Shown in pieces: positions 24,148 to 35,033 of a stretch of DNA of 64,000 nucleotides. The stretch's first letter is position 1. Each line of letters starts with the position of its first letter. Source of the stretch: Corynebacterium imitans (GTDB lineage: Bacteria; Actinomycetota; Actinomycetes; Mycobacteriales; Mycobacteriaceae); NCBI RefSeq assembly GCF_000739455.1, contig NZ_CP009211.1:628710-692709 (forward strand). Direction: 5' to 3'. Below the pieces are notes generated by a model. That model saw only the letters and a program-made list of their open reading frames with translations, was not told the DNA's origin and ran no database searches. Made by a program: the position numbers and the translations under genes.

Positions 24148-25032
24148 TCATCTAGCACCAGATTGGCTTAGTTCCCAGGAGCCAAAGCGCACCGCGCAGA
24201 CACCCCAATGGAGGAGCAAGAGCACGAGGAGCGCCAAGGAAAGTGTGTGCCAGCCTTCGTCCCAAGCACCCAAGCACAGGGTGCCCACGGGGAAGGTAGA
24301 GCCCCACCAACCAGGGCCGTAGGGCGCCCAGTGGAGGACAGCCTCGTAGAAGCAGTACATGGCGTAGAGGACACACGGTGCGCCGAGGGTGAACATGATG
24401 AGGCCGTAAAGGTGAGCGTCGAAAAGCAATGTCGATGCTGCCGTCGACTGGCCGACAACACCGAGGGGAATCCACGCTGTACCCGCGGCGGCGCCACGCG
24501 GGCGCGTGCGGGACCAGTAGCAGTAGAGGAAGAGTGGGATCGCGGTGAAGAACGTGAGGAAGAAGCACAGCTCACCCGCGTAGTGATAAAACTCGCCGTG
24601 ATGGGTGGCCAGCTGCCCGCCGGATGTCGCGGCGACCATCGGGGACACGAGCGCCAAGCCCCACGGGAACGCTGGCTCGGTGTAGTGCGCGGACTGCTTC
24701 CACAAACCCCAGAGTTGCCACAAGCACACGATGATGGCCAGTGGCGCGCCGATCCACCAGCTGGCTAGCTGGAAGGCGTCGTTGCCGGTCAGCGCAGTCC
24801 ACGCCGAGCCGCACGCGAGAAGCCCCATCGTGTACATGCCCCACGCCGCCATGTTCTGGTGCTGGGGAGGCGCATTGCGCGCGCCTGCGGTGAAGATCAG
24901 CAGCAACAATGCCGCGATCAGGGCGAACACGAGCTGGCCTACGTGCAGACCGTGGAGCCCAGACAACGTGGAGGCGATAGAAGTGCCCATCAAGGCGCCG
25001 GCCCACGCGGGGCCAAACTTTGGCAACTGCAT
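24148..25032 (-). CDS. TehA/SLAC1-like (TDT family) membrane channel or transporter
   Basis: This 294-residue integral membrane protein has about nine to ten hydrophobic helices. It starts with LPKFGPAWAGALMGTSI and carries FPVGTLCLGA near the end, resembling the repeated FxP/GT signatures of the tellurite-resistance/dicarboxylate transporter (TDT) family that includes TehA and SLAC1 anion channels. The ATG at 25032 is preferred over GTG at 25041 because a TAGCGT -10 motif lies exactly 7 nt before it (leaderless). Substrate unknown; C4-dicarboxylate or anion transport would fit the neighbouring DASS/two-component operon, but it is transcribed separately. It is convergent with the ABC pair. 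Confidence 0.65.
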   Translation of the reverse strand: MQLPKFGPAWAGALMGTSIASTLSGLHGLHVGQLVFALIAALLLLIFTAGARNAPPQHQNMAAWGMYTMGLLACGSAWTALTGNDAFQLASWWIGAPLAIIVCLWQLWGLWKQSAHYTEPAFPWGLALVSPMVAATSGGQLATHHGEFYHYAGELCFFLTFFTAIPLFLYCYWSRTRPRGAAAGTAWIPLGVVGQSTAASTLLFDAHLYGLIMFTLGAPCVLYAMYCFYEAVLHWAPYGPGWWGSTFPVGTLCLGAWDEGWHTLSLALLVLLLLHWGVCAVRFGSWELSQSGAR

Positions 25033-25098
25033 AGCCACCACGCTAGGTCTGTCACCAGCGATTTTGACAATCTCACCCCGTATGGGGTGGAACGCCCC

Positions 25099-25575
25099 CT
25101 AACGGCGGCGGACAATCTCCATCGCGCGCGTCGCGTCGAGGACGTCGAGGTAGGGCAGGGGATCGATATCCATGTCCTCGACGTAGTCGGTGAGCATGGT
25201 GCGCACTACCTGGTGCAGCTCGTCGACGTCCCAGGGCTTGGCAATGTAGTGGTCCAGGTTGGCCTCGTTGACCGCGCGTACCGTGTCGCGCAGCTGGGCC
25301 TGGCCGGTGACCAGGACTTTGCGGGTGGCGGCGGTGCGGTCGTCGTCCATCATCTGGACCAAGAACTCCACGCCGGTGGTGCCGGGCATGCGGTGGTCGC
25401 ACAGCGCGAGTGCGAGTACGTCGCCGTCTTCGGTGAGCTCGTCGATCACCTCCCACGCTTCCTCCACGTCGGAGGCGACCTCTACGCGGATGTGCTCGGC
25501 AAAGGGCAAAAGGTCGCGCTCGACGGCGGCGCGGACTTCCGCCTCGTCCTCAAGGATCAGGATGGCAAGGTTCAT
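25099..25575 (-). CDS. Receiver-only response regulator
   Basis: This 158-residue protein consists of a CheY-like receiver domain with no DNA-binding output. Acidic residues ED(E) are at 9-11, the phosphoacceptor is Asp60 (LCDHRMPG), the conserved Thr is in LVTGQ, and the Lys is in IAKPW. The last 35 residues are a helical extension without a recognisable domain. Its ATG overlaps the kinase stop (ATGA), so both proteins are made together. Without an output domain it must act through a protein partner, for example by phosphotransfer or by binding the kinase or a transporter. Confidence 0.85.
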   Translation of the reverse strand: MNLAILILEDEAEVRAAVERDLLPFAEHIRVEVASDVEEAWEVIDELTEDGDVLALALCDHRMPGTTGVEFLVQMMDDDRTAATRKVLVTGQAQLRDTVRAVNEANLDHYIAKPWDVDELHQVVRTMLTDYVEDMDIDPLPYLDVLDATRAMEIVRRR

Positions 25576-27485
25576 GGTGTGTCTCCTTCGTCGTGTGCGT
25601 GCGGGCCGTCGATGGGCAGGCCCACGGTGGCGCAGGTGCCGTTGGTAGAAGAGGTCAGTTCGATCGTGCCGTGGTGTGCGCTGACGATGCCGCGGCAGAT
25701 GCTTAAGCCGATGCCCATACCGAAGCGGACCTCCCCGTTCTTCGTGGTAAAGCGGGGCTCGAAGAGCTTATCGATGCGCTCGGGCGGGATGCCCGGTCCG
25801 TCGTCGATGACCTCGACGCGCACCCAGCCAGGCTTCGAGGCGCTTGTGCGAATCGTGATGGTGGAGCCTTTGCCGGACTCCTCGATCGCCTCGGCGGCGT
25901 TGGTGATCAGGTTCGTCCACACCTGCGCGATCTGCCCGGGCGTACACGTCACGTGCGGCAGTTCGGCGAAGTCCCGTTTGACCTCCACGCCGCGCAGTTT
26001 GTGGGCGATCAGCTGCAGGGTGTCTTCGATGCTCTGGTGCACGTCCACGTCGGTGACCGGGTCGCCGTCAGGCCGTGCGTAGGCGCGCAGCGAGGCCACC
26101 AGCTGCGTAATGCGCGTCGATGCGGTGGAGAGGTTGCGTAGGGCAGTGCCTATCGACGCCGCGTGCTCCACCGTCTCGTAGTCCAAGCGTCGATTCGCGC
26201 GCACCTGCTTGGCAAAGTCCACGTCGTGCAAGCCCGCAAGCACCCAGCGCTGGGCGAGCGCCCTATCGCCGGTGACTTCGGTCAGCTCGCGCCGCAGCGC
26301 ACGGGCCTCCTTGGTGCTCACCGCATGCGAGCTGCGCGCCGCCTCCAGTGCGTGGCTGGTCGCCTCCCGCCACCTGCGGTTTGGGCTGGAGGTGATGAGT
26401 CCTTCGACGTCTTCGGCGAGGTGGTCCGCGGTGCGTTCGATCGCCGCCATTGGGTTGTTCAGCTCGTGGGCCACGCCGGCGGCGAGTTCGCCGAGCGAGG
26501 CGAAGCGCGCCTGGCTCATCAGCTCGCGGCGCGCCGCCTCGAGGTTGTGCAGTGCCGTGGTCAGCCGCGCCCGTTCTTCTTCCAACTGCGCGGTGAGCTC
26601 GTGCTGCTCGATCTGGATGTCTTCGGCGCGGCGCAGGCGGCGGTCGTAGGAGCGCACAAACAGGATATTGAACAGGCGCGAAAGCTCTGGCTCCTGGCGG
26701 ATGAGGTAGTCGACCTGTTCGGTGGGCAACTGGACTGCGACCACCTCGGTGGTGGTACGGGCGGTGAAGAAGCCGACCCGGTTGCTCGCAAGCGCGAGTA
26801 GACCGATCACATGCCCGGTGGAGGCGTGGTGCATGACGATGTCGCCGGCGTCGGTAAAGCGCTGCAGCAGCACTTGACCGGAGAGCGCGAAGATGACCTC
26901 CTCGACGTAGTGGCCCTCCTTCGTCAGGTAGACCCCAGGAGGGAAGGTCAGGCGCGGTTGGTAGCCCAAGTGCTTGTCTGCGGCCTCGATGATGCGGGTG
27001 ATGATCTCCTGGTCCGTCAGCCCGACGTCCAGCTCGGTGACCTCGGGTAAGTCGAAGGTGCCGGCGATCGAGGGGTCGCGCTTGGCGCGCATGTACCAGT
27101 AGCGGTTGAGCTGCTGCTGGATGTTGTGCAGGAGTGCTTCCGGCTTGATCGCCGGGGTGAACACGAGCATGTCGAGTCGGCCCATGTCTGTGAGCGCGTC
27201 CAGGCCCGCGATCTCGGGGGCGGTGGTCAGCACCATGACGCGGGTGTACTCAAAACCGGGCTCGGAGATCAGCTCCAACAGCGGGTGGTCGGCGGCGAGG
27301 CCGTCCTCGTGGACGGTGACGGTGACGAGGGCGAGCGGGTCGCCGTCGAGAAGCGAGCGCAGGTGCTCCACATTATCGGCGGCGAGGATGTCGTGCGTGC
27401 CGCCGATCGCCTCGTTGACCACCTGCTGCACGGCGCGTGTGGCCTGGGATTTGCCCACGATGGCGAGGGTGGAGCGTGGCAGCAT
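25572..27485 (-). CDS. Histidine kinase with pseudo-receiver and cyclic-nucleotide-binding-like sensor domains
   Basis: This 637-residue cytosolic sensor kinase has no transmembrane helix. Residues 1-130 look like a receiver domain lacking the acidic pocket. Residues about 165-280 form a cyclic-nucleotide-binding-like (CNB/Crp-type) domain. A coiled coil (285-325) leads to the HisKA domain with the phosphoacceptor His340 in VAHELNNP, preceded by ASLGELAAG. A long helical insert follows, and then a HATPase_c domain with N box (WTNLITNAAEAI), G1 (DDGPGIPP) and G2 (GMGIGLSIC). It lies 0 nt downstream of the DASS transporter and overlaps the response regulator by 4 nt. The domain set suggests sensing of a soluble nucleotide or redox signal rather than extracellular dicarboxylate. 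Confidence 0.85.
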   Translation of the reverse strand: MLPRSTLAIVGKSQATRAVQQVVNEAIGGTHDILAADNVEHLRSLLDGDPLALVTVTVHEDGLAADHPLLELISEPGFEYTRVMVLTTAPEIAGLDALTDMGRLDMLVFTPAIKPEALLHNIQQQLNRYWYMRAKRDPSIAGTFDLPEVTELDVGLTDQEIITRIIEAADKHLGYQPRLTFPPGVYLTKEGHYVEEVIFALSGQVLLQRFTDAGDIVMHHASTGHVIGLLALASNRVGFFTARTTTEVVAVQLPTEQVDYLIRQEPELSRLFNILFVRSYDRRLRRAEDIQIEQHELTAQLEEERARLTTALHNLEAARRELMSQARFASLGELAAGVAHELNNPMAAIERTADHLAEDVEGLITSSPNRRWREATSHALEAARSSHAVSTKEARALRRELTEVTGDRALAQRWVLAGLHDVDFAKQVRANRRLDYETVEHAASIGTALRNLSTASTRITQLVASLRAYARPDGDPVTDVDVHQSIEDTLQLIAHKLRGVEVKRDFAELPHVTCTPGQIAQVWTNLITNAAEAIEESGKGSTITIRTSASKPGWVRVEVIDDGPGIPPERIDKLFEPRFTTKNGEVRFGMGIGLSICRGIVSAHHGTIELTSSTNGTCATVGLPIDGPHAHDEGDTP

Positions 27486-28946
27486 TTAGGACACCAGCCC
27501 CATCAGCTGCCAGACGGGCGGCAGGGCGAAGATCAGCAATAGGGTGGCCGCGGTGCCGACCACGAGCCCGACCAGCGCCATCTGTGGGATGGAGATTTCC
27601 TTGGTGGCGTACGCAATCGCGTTCGGTGGCGTGGAGATCGGCAGTGCCATGCCCAGCGAGCAGGCGATCGCCACCACCGCGGCGACAACGAGCGCGTTGA
27701 TGCCGTCGAGTGAGAGCGCGAGCGAGACCGCCAGCGGGACGAGTAGGTTGGCCGCCGCAGAGTGCGAGATGACGTTCGCCATGCCGAAGCCGATCAGGCC
27801 GAGGACCGCGAGGATCGCAAGCGCGCCCATAACCTCCCAGCTGACAGAGCCGACCAGCCACTCGTCCAGGCCGCTGGCACCCACGCCCGTGCCGAGTGCG
27901 ATACCGCCGGAGACTAGCCACAGCACCGGCCAGTCGAGCGCCTGGACGTCCTTGCCCTTCATCACCTGCAGGCAGAGCAGCGCCACGACGGGGATGAAAC
28001 CGACAGTGTTGGAGGAAATCCCGTGGAGCGGCTCGCTCATCCACAACAGGATGGTCAGGCCCGCGACGGCGTAGAAGAGCTTCGCGTCGGTAGAGGTGTT
28101 CCACTTCGAGCGCATCTCGATGGAAATGCGAGTTTCGGCGGGAATGAAGACCAGGCAGAGGAACACCCAGGCAAAGGCCAACACAACAAACATGAAGGGC
28201 ACCGCCATGAGCATCCAGTCGGTAAAGGAGACGCGGATGCCGTGCTCGGCGAGCGCGCCGATCGCGATCGCGTTCGGGGGCGTGCCAACTGGGGTACCGA
28301 TGCCGCCGACGTTCGCCGCCAGCGGGATCGACAGTGCCACACCGGCGCGTGTCTTGCCCGCGGGCAGCGTCTTCAGAATCGGGATGACCACCGCGAACAT
28401 CGTCGCCGTGGTTGCTGTATTCGACATGAACATGCTGAGCACAGCGGTAATGAGCATGATCCCCAGCACCGTGAGTCGTGCCTTGTCCGGGAAGGGGCGC
28501 AGCATAATGGCCGCGAGGTTGCGGTCCAGGCCGAACTTTTCCGCCCCGTGCGCAATCATGAACCCGCCCAAGAAGAGAATGATCACCGGGTGGGCCAGCG
28601 CGGAGAAATAGGCGGAGGCGGGCAAAAGCTGCTCGGTAAGCGCGGGGTCTCCGCCGGTGGGGTCTACCAGCGCGCCGTCGGAAAGCAAGAGGACTTCGAG
28701 CAGGATGACCAGCACCGCCGTCGCCGTCAGCGGGACCGGCTCAAGCACCCAGAAGACGATGGCGAGCAAGAAGATCGACAGCATCCGGTGCCCGGGGGTG
28801 GACAAGGCCGGAATCTGCACGAAGAAGGGAATGAGAAAACAGATGAGGCCCAGGCCCAGGCCCACCAGCTGCTTTGTGCTCAGCTGGGGGCCTTTGGCTG
28901 CGAGCGCGGGCGGGCGTTGTTTCGAGCGGCGTTGTGTCTCCACCAT
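27486..28946 (-). CDS. DASS family (SLC13) sodium:dicarboxylate symporter
   Basis: This 486-residue membrane protein has about 11-12 transmembrane segments. The paired SNT-type motifs of the divalent anion:sodium symporter family are visible: SNTATTATM and, in the second half, SHSAAAN. The conserved PxGTPPNA and ISTPPNAIAY loops are also present. Substrates are likely succinate, fumarate or malate. The ATG at 28946 is chosen because TAGACT (28954-28959) ends 7 nt before it, a leaderless arrangement; a longer form from 28970 lacks support. It is the first gene of an operon with the histidine kinase and response regulator, so uptake and signalling are probably linked. Confidence 0.85.
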   Translation of the reverse strand: MVETQRRSKQRPPALAAKGPQLSTKQLVGLGLGLICFLIPFFVQIPALSTPGHRMLSIFLLAIVFWVLEPVPLTATAVLVILLEVLLLSDGALVDPTGGDPALTEQLLPASAYFSALAHPVIILFLGGFMIAHGAEKFGLDRNLAAIMLRPFPDKARLTVLGIMLITAVLSMFMSNTATTATMFAVVIPILKTLPAGKTRAGVALSIPLAANVGGIGTPVGTPPNAIAIGALAEHGIRVSFTDWMLMAVPFMFVVLAFAWVFLCLVFIPAETRISIEMRSKWNTSTDAKLFYAVAGLTILLWMSEPLHGISSNTVGFIPVVALLCLQVMKGKDVQALDWPVLWLVSGGIALGTGVGASGLDEWLVGSVSWEVMGALAILAVLGLIGFGMANVISHSAAANLLVPLAVSLALSLDGINALVVAAVVAIACSLGMALPISTPPNAIAYATKEISIPQMALVGLVVGTAATLLLIFALPPVWQLMGLVS

Positions 28947-28985
28947 GTGTCGAAGTCTACCCGGTCTCACCTGGTATTACTTGCC

Positions 28986-30776
<1,791 letters not shown>

Positions 30777-30780
30777 TCAA

Positions 30781-30873
30781 CTTCCTTCGCTGGTGCTAAC
30801 CAGACAGGTTCGGACGGTGCCCGCGCGGCGTGTAGCGCGATCTCAGCCCCTACCGTGGGGCGCCCGTGTGGGA
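30781..30873 (-). promoter_or_regulatory. TPP riboswitch (thi box) upstream of thiC
   Basis: On the minus strand the element reads with the thi-box landmarks GGGGCTGAGA, then ACCGT and GAACCTG, then CTGG-TTAGCACCAGCG-AAGGAA. It ends about 13 nt before the thiC start and overlaps the region near the ribosome binding site, so TPP most likely blocks translation. A 5' pairing segment (CACACGGGCGCCCC) precedes the core. Confidence 0.93.
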
Positions 30874-30895
30874 TTGCGTCATAGAGTGTAGCGGC

Positions 30896-31132
30896 TTACA
30901 ACGCGGTGCCGCCATTGAGATAGTTCACGTAGCGGACCGCGTCGTCTTTTGCGTAGAGGTAACAGAAATCGGGGTCGCTGGCGTCCTCAGCGACGTTTTC
31001 GGGATTGAGCCTTAAAGACTCAGGCGGCAGCGGTGCATCGCGCCACGTCCCGTTCGGGGTGAAAAACCCGACAACGTAACCGCGGCAGTGGTTGCCCTGG
31101 GGGTAGGTGTCCATCGATTGCGTGACCCACAT
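30896..31132 (-). CDS. Small hypothetical protein
   Basis: This 78-residue soluble protein begins MWVTQSMDTYPQGNHC. It has two cysteines and many aromatic residues, and no signal peptide or membrane helix. It is supported by a ribosome binding site (AAAGGA, 9 nt spacing) and by normal actinobacterial codon use. I do not recognise the family. It lies between the thiC riboswitch and the CDF gene, all on the minus strand. Confidence 0.6.
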   Translation of the reverse strand: MWVTQSMDTYPQGNHCRGYVVGFFTPNGTWRDAPLPPESLRLNPENVAEDASDPDFCYLYAKDDAVRYVNYLNGGTAL

Positions 31133-31177
31133 GATCGGTCATCCTTTCACTGATTACACAATCCAAGAATATCGCGT

Positions 31178-32122
31178 TTACCTGGGCTTTGTCAGTGATT
31201 CGCTAAAGAGGGGGCCCGTACGGGTGGTGTAGCCGAAAGGCTCGACGTGGATGATGGTTTCCGCTGCGCCGAGTGTGTCGGCGATGCCGGCTTCCACCTC
31301 GTCGGCGTACGCGTGGGCATAGGAGACGGTCCACTCACCGGGCACTTGCATGACCAGACTGATCAGGCGCTCGCGCCCGAAGGCGGCGGTGCGCACGGAG
31401 GTAAACATCACCCCGTTTTCGGCGGCAAAGTCATCGAGGAAGTCGTTGAGCTTGCCCAGCTCATCATCCGGCAACACCTCCGCGAGCAGGCTCAAAATGG
31501 CGCTGCGGAGGAGCTTAAAGCCGGTGAACAAAATGTTGGCGCCAACCAGCAGCGCCACGATCGGGTCGAGGATCTCCCAGCCGGTGATGGCAACGAGCGC
31601 CATGCCCACGATGACGCCGACGGTGGTCAGCACGTCCGTAAGTAAGTGCTTGCCGTCAGCTTCCAGCGTGATAGAGCGGTAGTGCTTACCCGCCCGCACG
31701 AGCGCATATCCGGCCGCTGCGTTGAGCAAGGCAGCAACCACGGAGAACACCAGGCCGATGCCCAGTTGCTCCAGCGGCTGCGGGTGGAGGAGGCGGTCGA
31801 TGGAGGTGTAGATAATGGCTACCGCCGCTACCAGAATGAGGGAGCCCTCCACCTGCGCGGAAAAATATTCAGCCTTAGAGTGGCCAAAATTGTGGTTCTC
31901 GTCCGCCGGTTTTGCCGAGAGCTTCAGCGCCCACAGGCCCACCACCGCGGCGACGAAGTTGATCACCGTCTCGATGGCGTCGGAAAGAAAGCCCACCGAG
32001 CCGGTGACCCATGTGGCGATCATCTTCAGCACGATGGTGGCCACAGAAACAGCAATGGAAAGCCACATGAAGCGTTCCAGAATCTGCTGCTCTCTGCGGA
32101 GTGACGGGGGCATGTCGGACAT
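31178..32122 (-). CDS. Cation diffusion facilitator (CDF) family divalent metal exporter
   Basis: This 314-residue membrane protein has six transmembrane helices and a C-terminal cytoplasmic ferredoxin-like domain. TM2 has SVGFLSDAIETVIN and TM5 has EADGKHLLTDV; these hold the Asp/His ligands expected for Zn, Fe or Mn transport. The ATG at 32122 is chosen because GGGAGG lies upstream with good spacing. An in-frame extension to 32254 has no family similarity. Efflux of Zn2+, Fe2+ or Mn2+ is likely, but the metal cannot be fixed from sequence. Confidence 0.88.
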   Translation of the reverse strand: MSDMPPSLRREQQILERFMWLSIAVSVATIVLKMIATWVTGSVGFLSDAIETVINFVAAVVGLWALKLSAKPADENHNFGHSKAEYFSAQVEGSLILVAAVAIIYTSIDRLLHPQPLEQLGIGLVFSVVAALLNAAAGYALVRAGKHYRSITLEADGKHLLTDVLTTVGVIVGMALVAITGWEILDPIVALLVGANILFTGFKLLRSAILSLLAEVLPDDELGKLNDFLDDFAAENGVMFTSVRTAAFGRERLISLVMQVPGEWTVSYAHAYADEVEAGIADTLGAAETIIHVEPFGYTTRTGPLFSESLTKPR

Positions 32123-32363
32123 ACGATCCTCCCAAAAATAGGGCGCTTCGGCGCCGTGTTGATATACGGTCCGAAGGTCTCGCTCACTTGGCCGGGCCAG
32201 TATGCGGCGGACAAGCCGATTGCCCGGGCGCACAGGCACCAGTATGTCGAACAACCGATTGTGGGCTACTCCCCTTCAATTGCTACCTAATTGTAGCAAG
32301 CCAGGGGAAAGTATGATTTTCGCGTACACTAGTCACCATTTTGTCCCCAACGATTGGATAATC
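32123..32363. promoter_or_regulatory. Divergent region between CDF and BCCT genes with inverted repeat
   Basis: The gap contains a 7-bp inverted repeat TTGCTAC-CTAATT-GTAGCAA (32279-32298) and a candidate -10 TACACT (32325-32330) for the BCCT gene. The repeat could be an operator or a small hairpin. Nothing else recognisable was found. Confidence 0.4.
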
Positions 32364-34136
32364 ATGGCTCGCAAACGCAGCCTGCAAACCGACCCACTCA
32401 TCTTTGGTGCATCGCTCGGCTTCGTTGTGCTCTTCGTAGCCGCGACACTCGCTTTCGGCGACCGCGCCCGAGCTCTCTACGCCGATCTGTCCGGGTTCCT
32501 CATGGACCACTTCACCTGGATGTATATCGGCGGCATCTCCGCGGTGCTCATCTTCCTCATCGTCATCTTTGTGTCCCGCTTCGGCAACATGCGGCTTGGC
32601 GACGATGGGGACGAACCCGAATACAGCTACCCAGTCTGGTTCGCCATGCTCTTCGCCGCAGGCATGGGCGCGACCCTCATGTTTTGGGGCGCGGCCGAAC
32701 CGCTCCACCACGCGTATAGTCCGCCGCGCGGCGACATGGACTCGATGAGCCGCGAGGCCATCGTCCAGGCCTTCGAGTACACCTTCTACCACTTCGGTAT
32801 CCACATGTGGGTAATCTTCGCGCTGCCCGGACTGGCCATCGGCTACTTCGTATACAAGCGCAAGATGCCGGCGCGTATGTCCTCCATGTTCGCCCCGCTG
32901 CTGGGCCGCCGCGTCTACGAGACGCCCGGCAAGCTTCTCGACGCCCTCGGCATCATCGGCACCATCTTCGGCCTCGGCGTCTCCGTGGGACTGGGCGTGC
33001 TGCAGATCTCCGCAGGACTGAACATCCTCTGGGACGTCCCGCTGATCACCCCGGTCCAGCTGGCCATCATCTTGTTCATCACCGTCGCAGCGTGTATCTC
33101 CGTGGCGACCGGCCTGGACAAGGGTGTGAAGATCCTGTCCAACCTCAATATCGCCGCAACGATCTTCTTAATGTTCTTCGTTCTAGTGACCGGCCCGACG
33201 CTCGCGCTGATCGGACAGGTCACGGAGTCCTTTGGCATCTACGCGAATTCGCTGCCCGAGCTGATGTTCTGGGTGGATTCCTACAATGACAACCCAGGCT
33301 GGCACGCCACCTGGACCGCCTTCTACTGGGCGTGGACCATCTGTTGGTCCCCCTTTGTCGGCATGTTCTTCGCCCGCATCTCTCGAGGGCGCACCGTCCG
33401 TGAGTTCATCGGGGGCACGATCCTGTTGCCCGCTACCTTCGACCTCATCTGGTTTTCCATCTTCGGCCGCGCGGCCATGGAGATGGAGGCGGAAAAACCC
33501 GGCGTGCTCACACAGCCAGTGGTGGAGGAAGGCGATACCCCGCGCGCCCTGTTCAGCCTGCTGGCTGAGTACCCGCTCTATGCGTTCACCGGCGCTGTCG
33601 CATTGTTTGTCATCGTGATGTACTTCGTCACCTCCATGGACTCCGCGGCACTTGTGATGGACATGTTCGCCAGCGGCGAAGAAAACAAGTCTCCGGTGTA
33701 CTACCGCGTTGGTTGGGTGATCGCCGTCGGTCTGGTGACCGCCGCGCTGCTGTTTATTAATGACTCCGGCATCGCCGCGCTCCAGGAGGTGGTGATCATC
33801 ATCGCCTTCCCGTTCTTCATCACCTACTTCGTCATGATGTGGTCCTTGGTCAAGGCCATGAACGACGACTCGGCCGCCGCGCGCCGCTACCGCTCTCGCC
33901 AGTGGGAGAAGACCGACACCGCCGAGAAGCTGGAGGAGGGCGAGAACAAGCCCGCGCCGGGCTACGACTCGGAGGGCAACCCTGTCGACCGTCCCGAGTT
34001 CGAGTACGACGCGGAAGAGGGCACCTGGCGCTTGGAGGAGTCGCTCATCCTCGGCGAGGACGTCCAAGTCTCCAGCGACGGCCAGCCGAAGGCCGGCTCC
34101 AAAGTGAACTGGGTCGAGCAGGAAGACCCGAAGTAA
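32364..34136 (+). CDS. BCCT family betaine/carnitine/choline-type transporter
   Basis: This 590-residue membrane protein has 12 transmembrane helices. The BCCT signatures are clear: MGATLMFWGAAEPLHHA in the TM3-TM4 region and the TM8 segment WAWTICWSPFVGMFFARISRGRTVREF. It imports compatible solutes such as glycine betaine, ectoine or proline, probably with Na+. The C-terminal tail is long, acidic and soluble, unlike the basic osmosensing tail of BetP, so osmotic activation may differ. ATG at 32364 gives the family-like N-terminus MARKRSLQTDPLIFG. An in-frame ATG at 32313 preceded by AGGGGAAAG would add 17 residues and cannot be excluded. Confidence 0.88.
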   Translation: MARKRSLQTDPLIFGASLGFVVLFVAATLAFGDRARALYADLSGFLMDHFTWMYIGGISAVLIFLIVIFVSRFGNMRLGDDGDEPEYSYPVWFAMLFAAGMGATLMFWGAAEPLHHAYSPPRGDMDSMSREAIVQAFEYTFYHFGIHMWVIFALPGLAIGYFVYKRKMPARMSSMFAPLLGRRVYETPGKLLDALGIIGTIFGLGVSVGLGVLQISAGLNILWDVPLITPVQLAIILFITVAACISVATGLDKGVKILSNLNIAATIFLMFFVLVTGPTLALIGQVTESFGIYANSLPELMFWVDSYNDNPGWHATWTAFYWAWTICWSPFVGMFFARISRGRTVREFIGGTILLPATFDLIWFSIFGRAAMEMEAEKPGVLTQPVVEEGDTPRALFSLLAEYPLYAFTGAVALFVIVMYFVTSMDSAALVMDMFASGEENKSPVYYRVGWVIAVGLVTAALLFINDSGIAALQEVVIIIAFPFFITYFVMMWSLVKAMNDDSAAARRYRSRQWEKTDTAEKLEEGENKPAPGYDSEGNPVDRPEFEYDAEEGTWRLEESLILGEDVQVSSDGQPKAGSKVNWVEQEDPK

Positions 34137-34139
34137 GCG

Positions 34140-35000
34140 CTAGAGCGCCTGCGCGACCTGGTCCGCTACGAAGGCGGATCCGGCGTTGGAGGGGTGGAGC
34201 ACCATGTTGTAGCCGGGGGTGGTGGTGTCGATGATGCCCGCCACCCACCGGTCCGCGTCCTTCGCACAGGTGCTGTGGCCGGTAGATAGCGCCCGAATGT
34301 CGACGAACGTTGCACCGATGAGGCGCGCGGCTTCGCGCTGGTCGTTCTGCGCGCGCTGCTCCCACTCCGCCACGCGCGGAGCAGGCACGCCGAGCGGCGC
34401 ATTCGGTACCACGTTGATCAGGCAGAATTGGCCGCCCCCGGTAACGGGGAGCAGGCCGGGGATGATGATGTGTGCGTCGGGCGCGACCGCACGGACCTTT
34501 GCCGCCGCATCTTTGATGTTCTGGAAATACCGCGCGCGGATGTGCTGCGGGTCTGCGCTCTCGCCATCGATGAAGGGCCGCCACTGATCATTAATCCCGA
34601 CGGCAAACGTCACCGCACGGGTGTGGCGATTAAGCGCACCGGCGCGGATTGCGTGATCCACGTGGCCCGGCAGATCCTTCGAGCGGTGGCCCGTGCACGA
34701 CCAGTCCGCGACCGGGCTGTGCGTGCGCGCATCGAGCTGGCTGGGCCAGTTGTTCGGCCCCTGCAGACAACCTGCCTGGCTGCGGGTGGACTGTGAGATC
34801 CGCGTCGAAGACGTCGACGAGCCCCACCGGTTAAAGAACTTCAGCGCGGTGTCCCGGTACTGGTCCGGGTTCGAGGCAAAGGAGTCGCCGAAGACGACAA
34901 CATTGCCCCCGGGCTGTGCGCTCGCAGGAGCGGCGGTTGCAGAGGTGACAGTAACAATCGCGGCAGCTGTCAGCGCGGCTATGCGGGCAAGAGCTCTCAT
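34140..35000 (-). CDS. Secreted SGNH/GDSL-family hydrolase
   Basis: This 286-residue exported esterase-like protein has a signal peptide of about 28 residues ending ASAQ. The catalytic Ser40 is in GDSFASN (block I), and GINDQW resembles block III. HPSNAGSAFVADQ supplies the block V His, probably with an Asp. Four or more cysteines suggest disulphides. Similar secreted corynebacterial and mycobacterial SGNH hydrolases act on lipids or esters at the cell surface; the substrate here is unknown. It is convergent with the BCCT gene, separated by 3 nt. Confidence 0.82.
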   Translation of the reverse strand: MRALARIAALTAAAIVTVTSATAAPASAQPGGNVVVFGDSFASNPDQYRDTALKFFNRWGSSTSSTRISQSTRSQAGCLQGPNNWPSQLDARTHSPVADWSCTGHRSKDLPGHVDHAIRAGALNRHTRAVTFAVGINDQWRPFIDGESADPQHIRARYFQNIKDAAAKVRAVAPDAHIIIPGLLPVTGGGQFCLINVVPNAPLGVPAPRVAEWEQRAQNDQREAARLIGATFVDIRALSTGHSTCAKDADRWVAGIIDTTTPGYNMVLHPSNAGSAFVADQVAQAL

Positions 35001-35033
35001 AGACGTTGAGGTTACCTGGGAGGTGCTGCTGCC

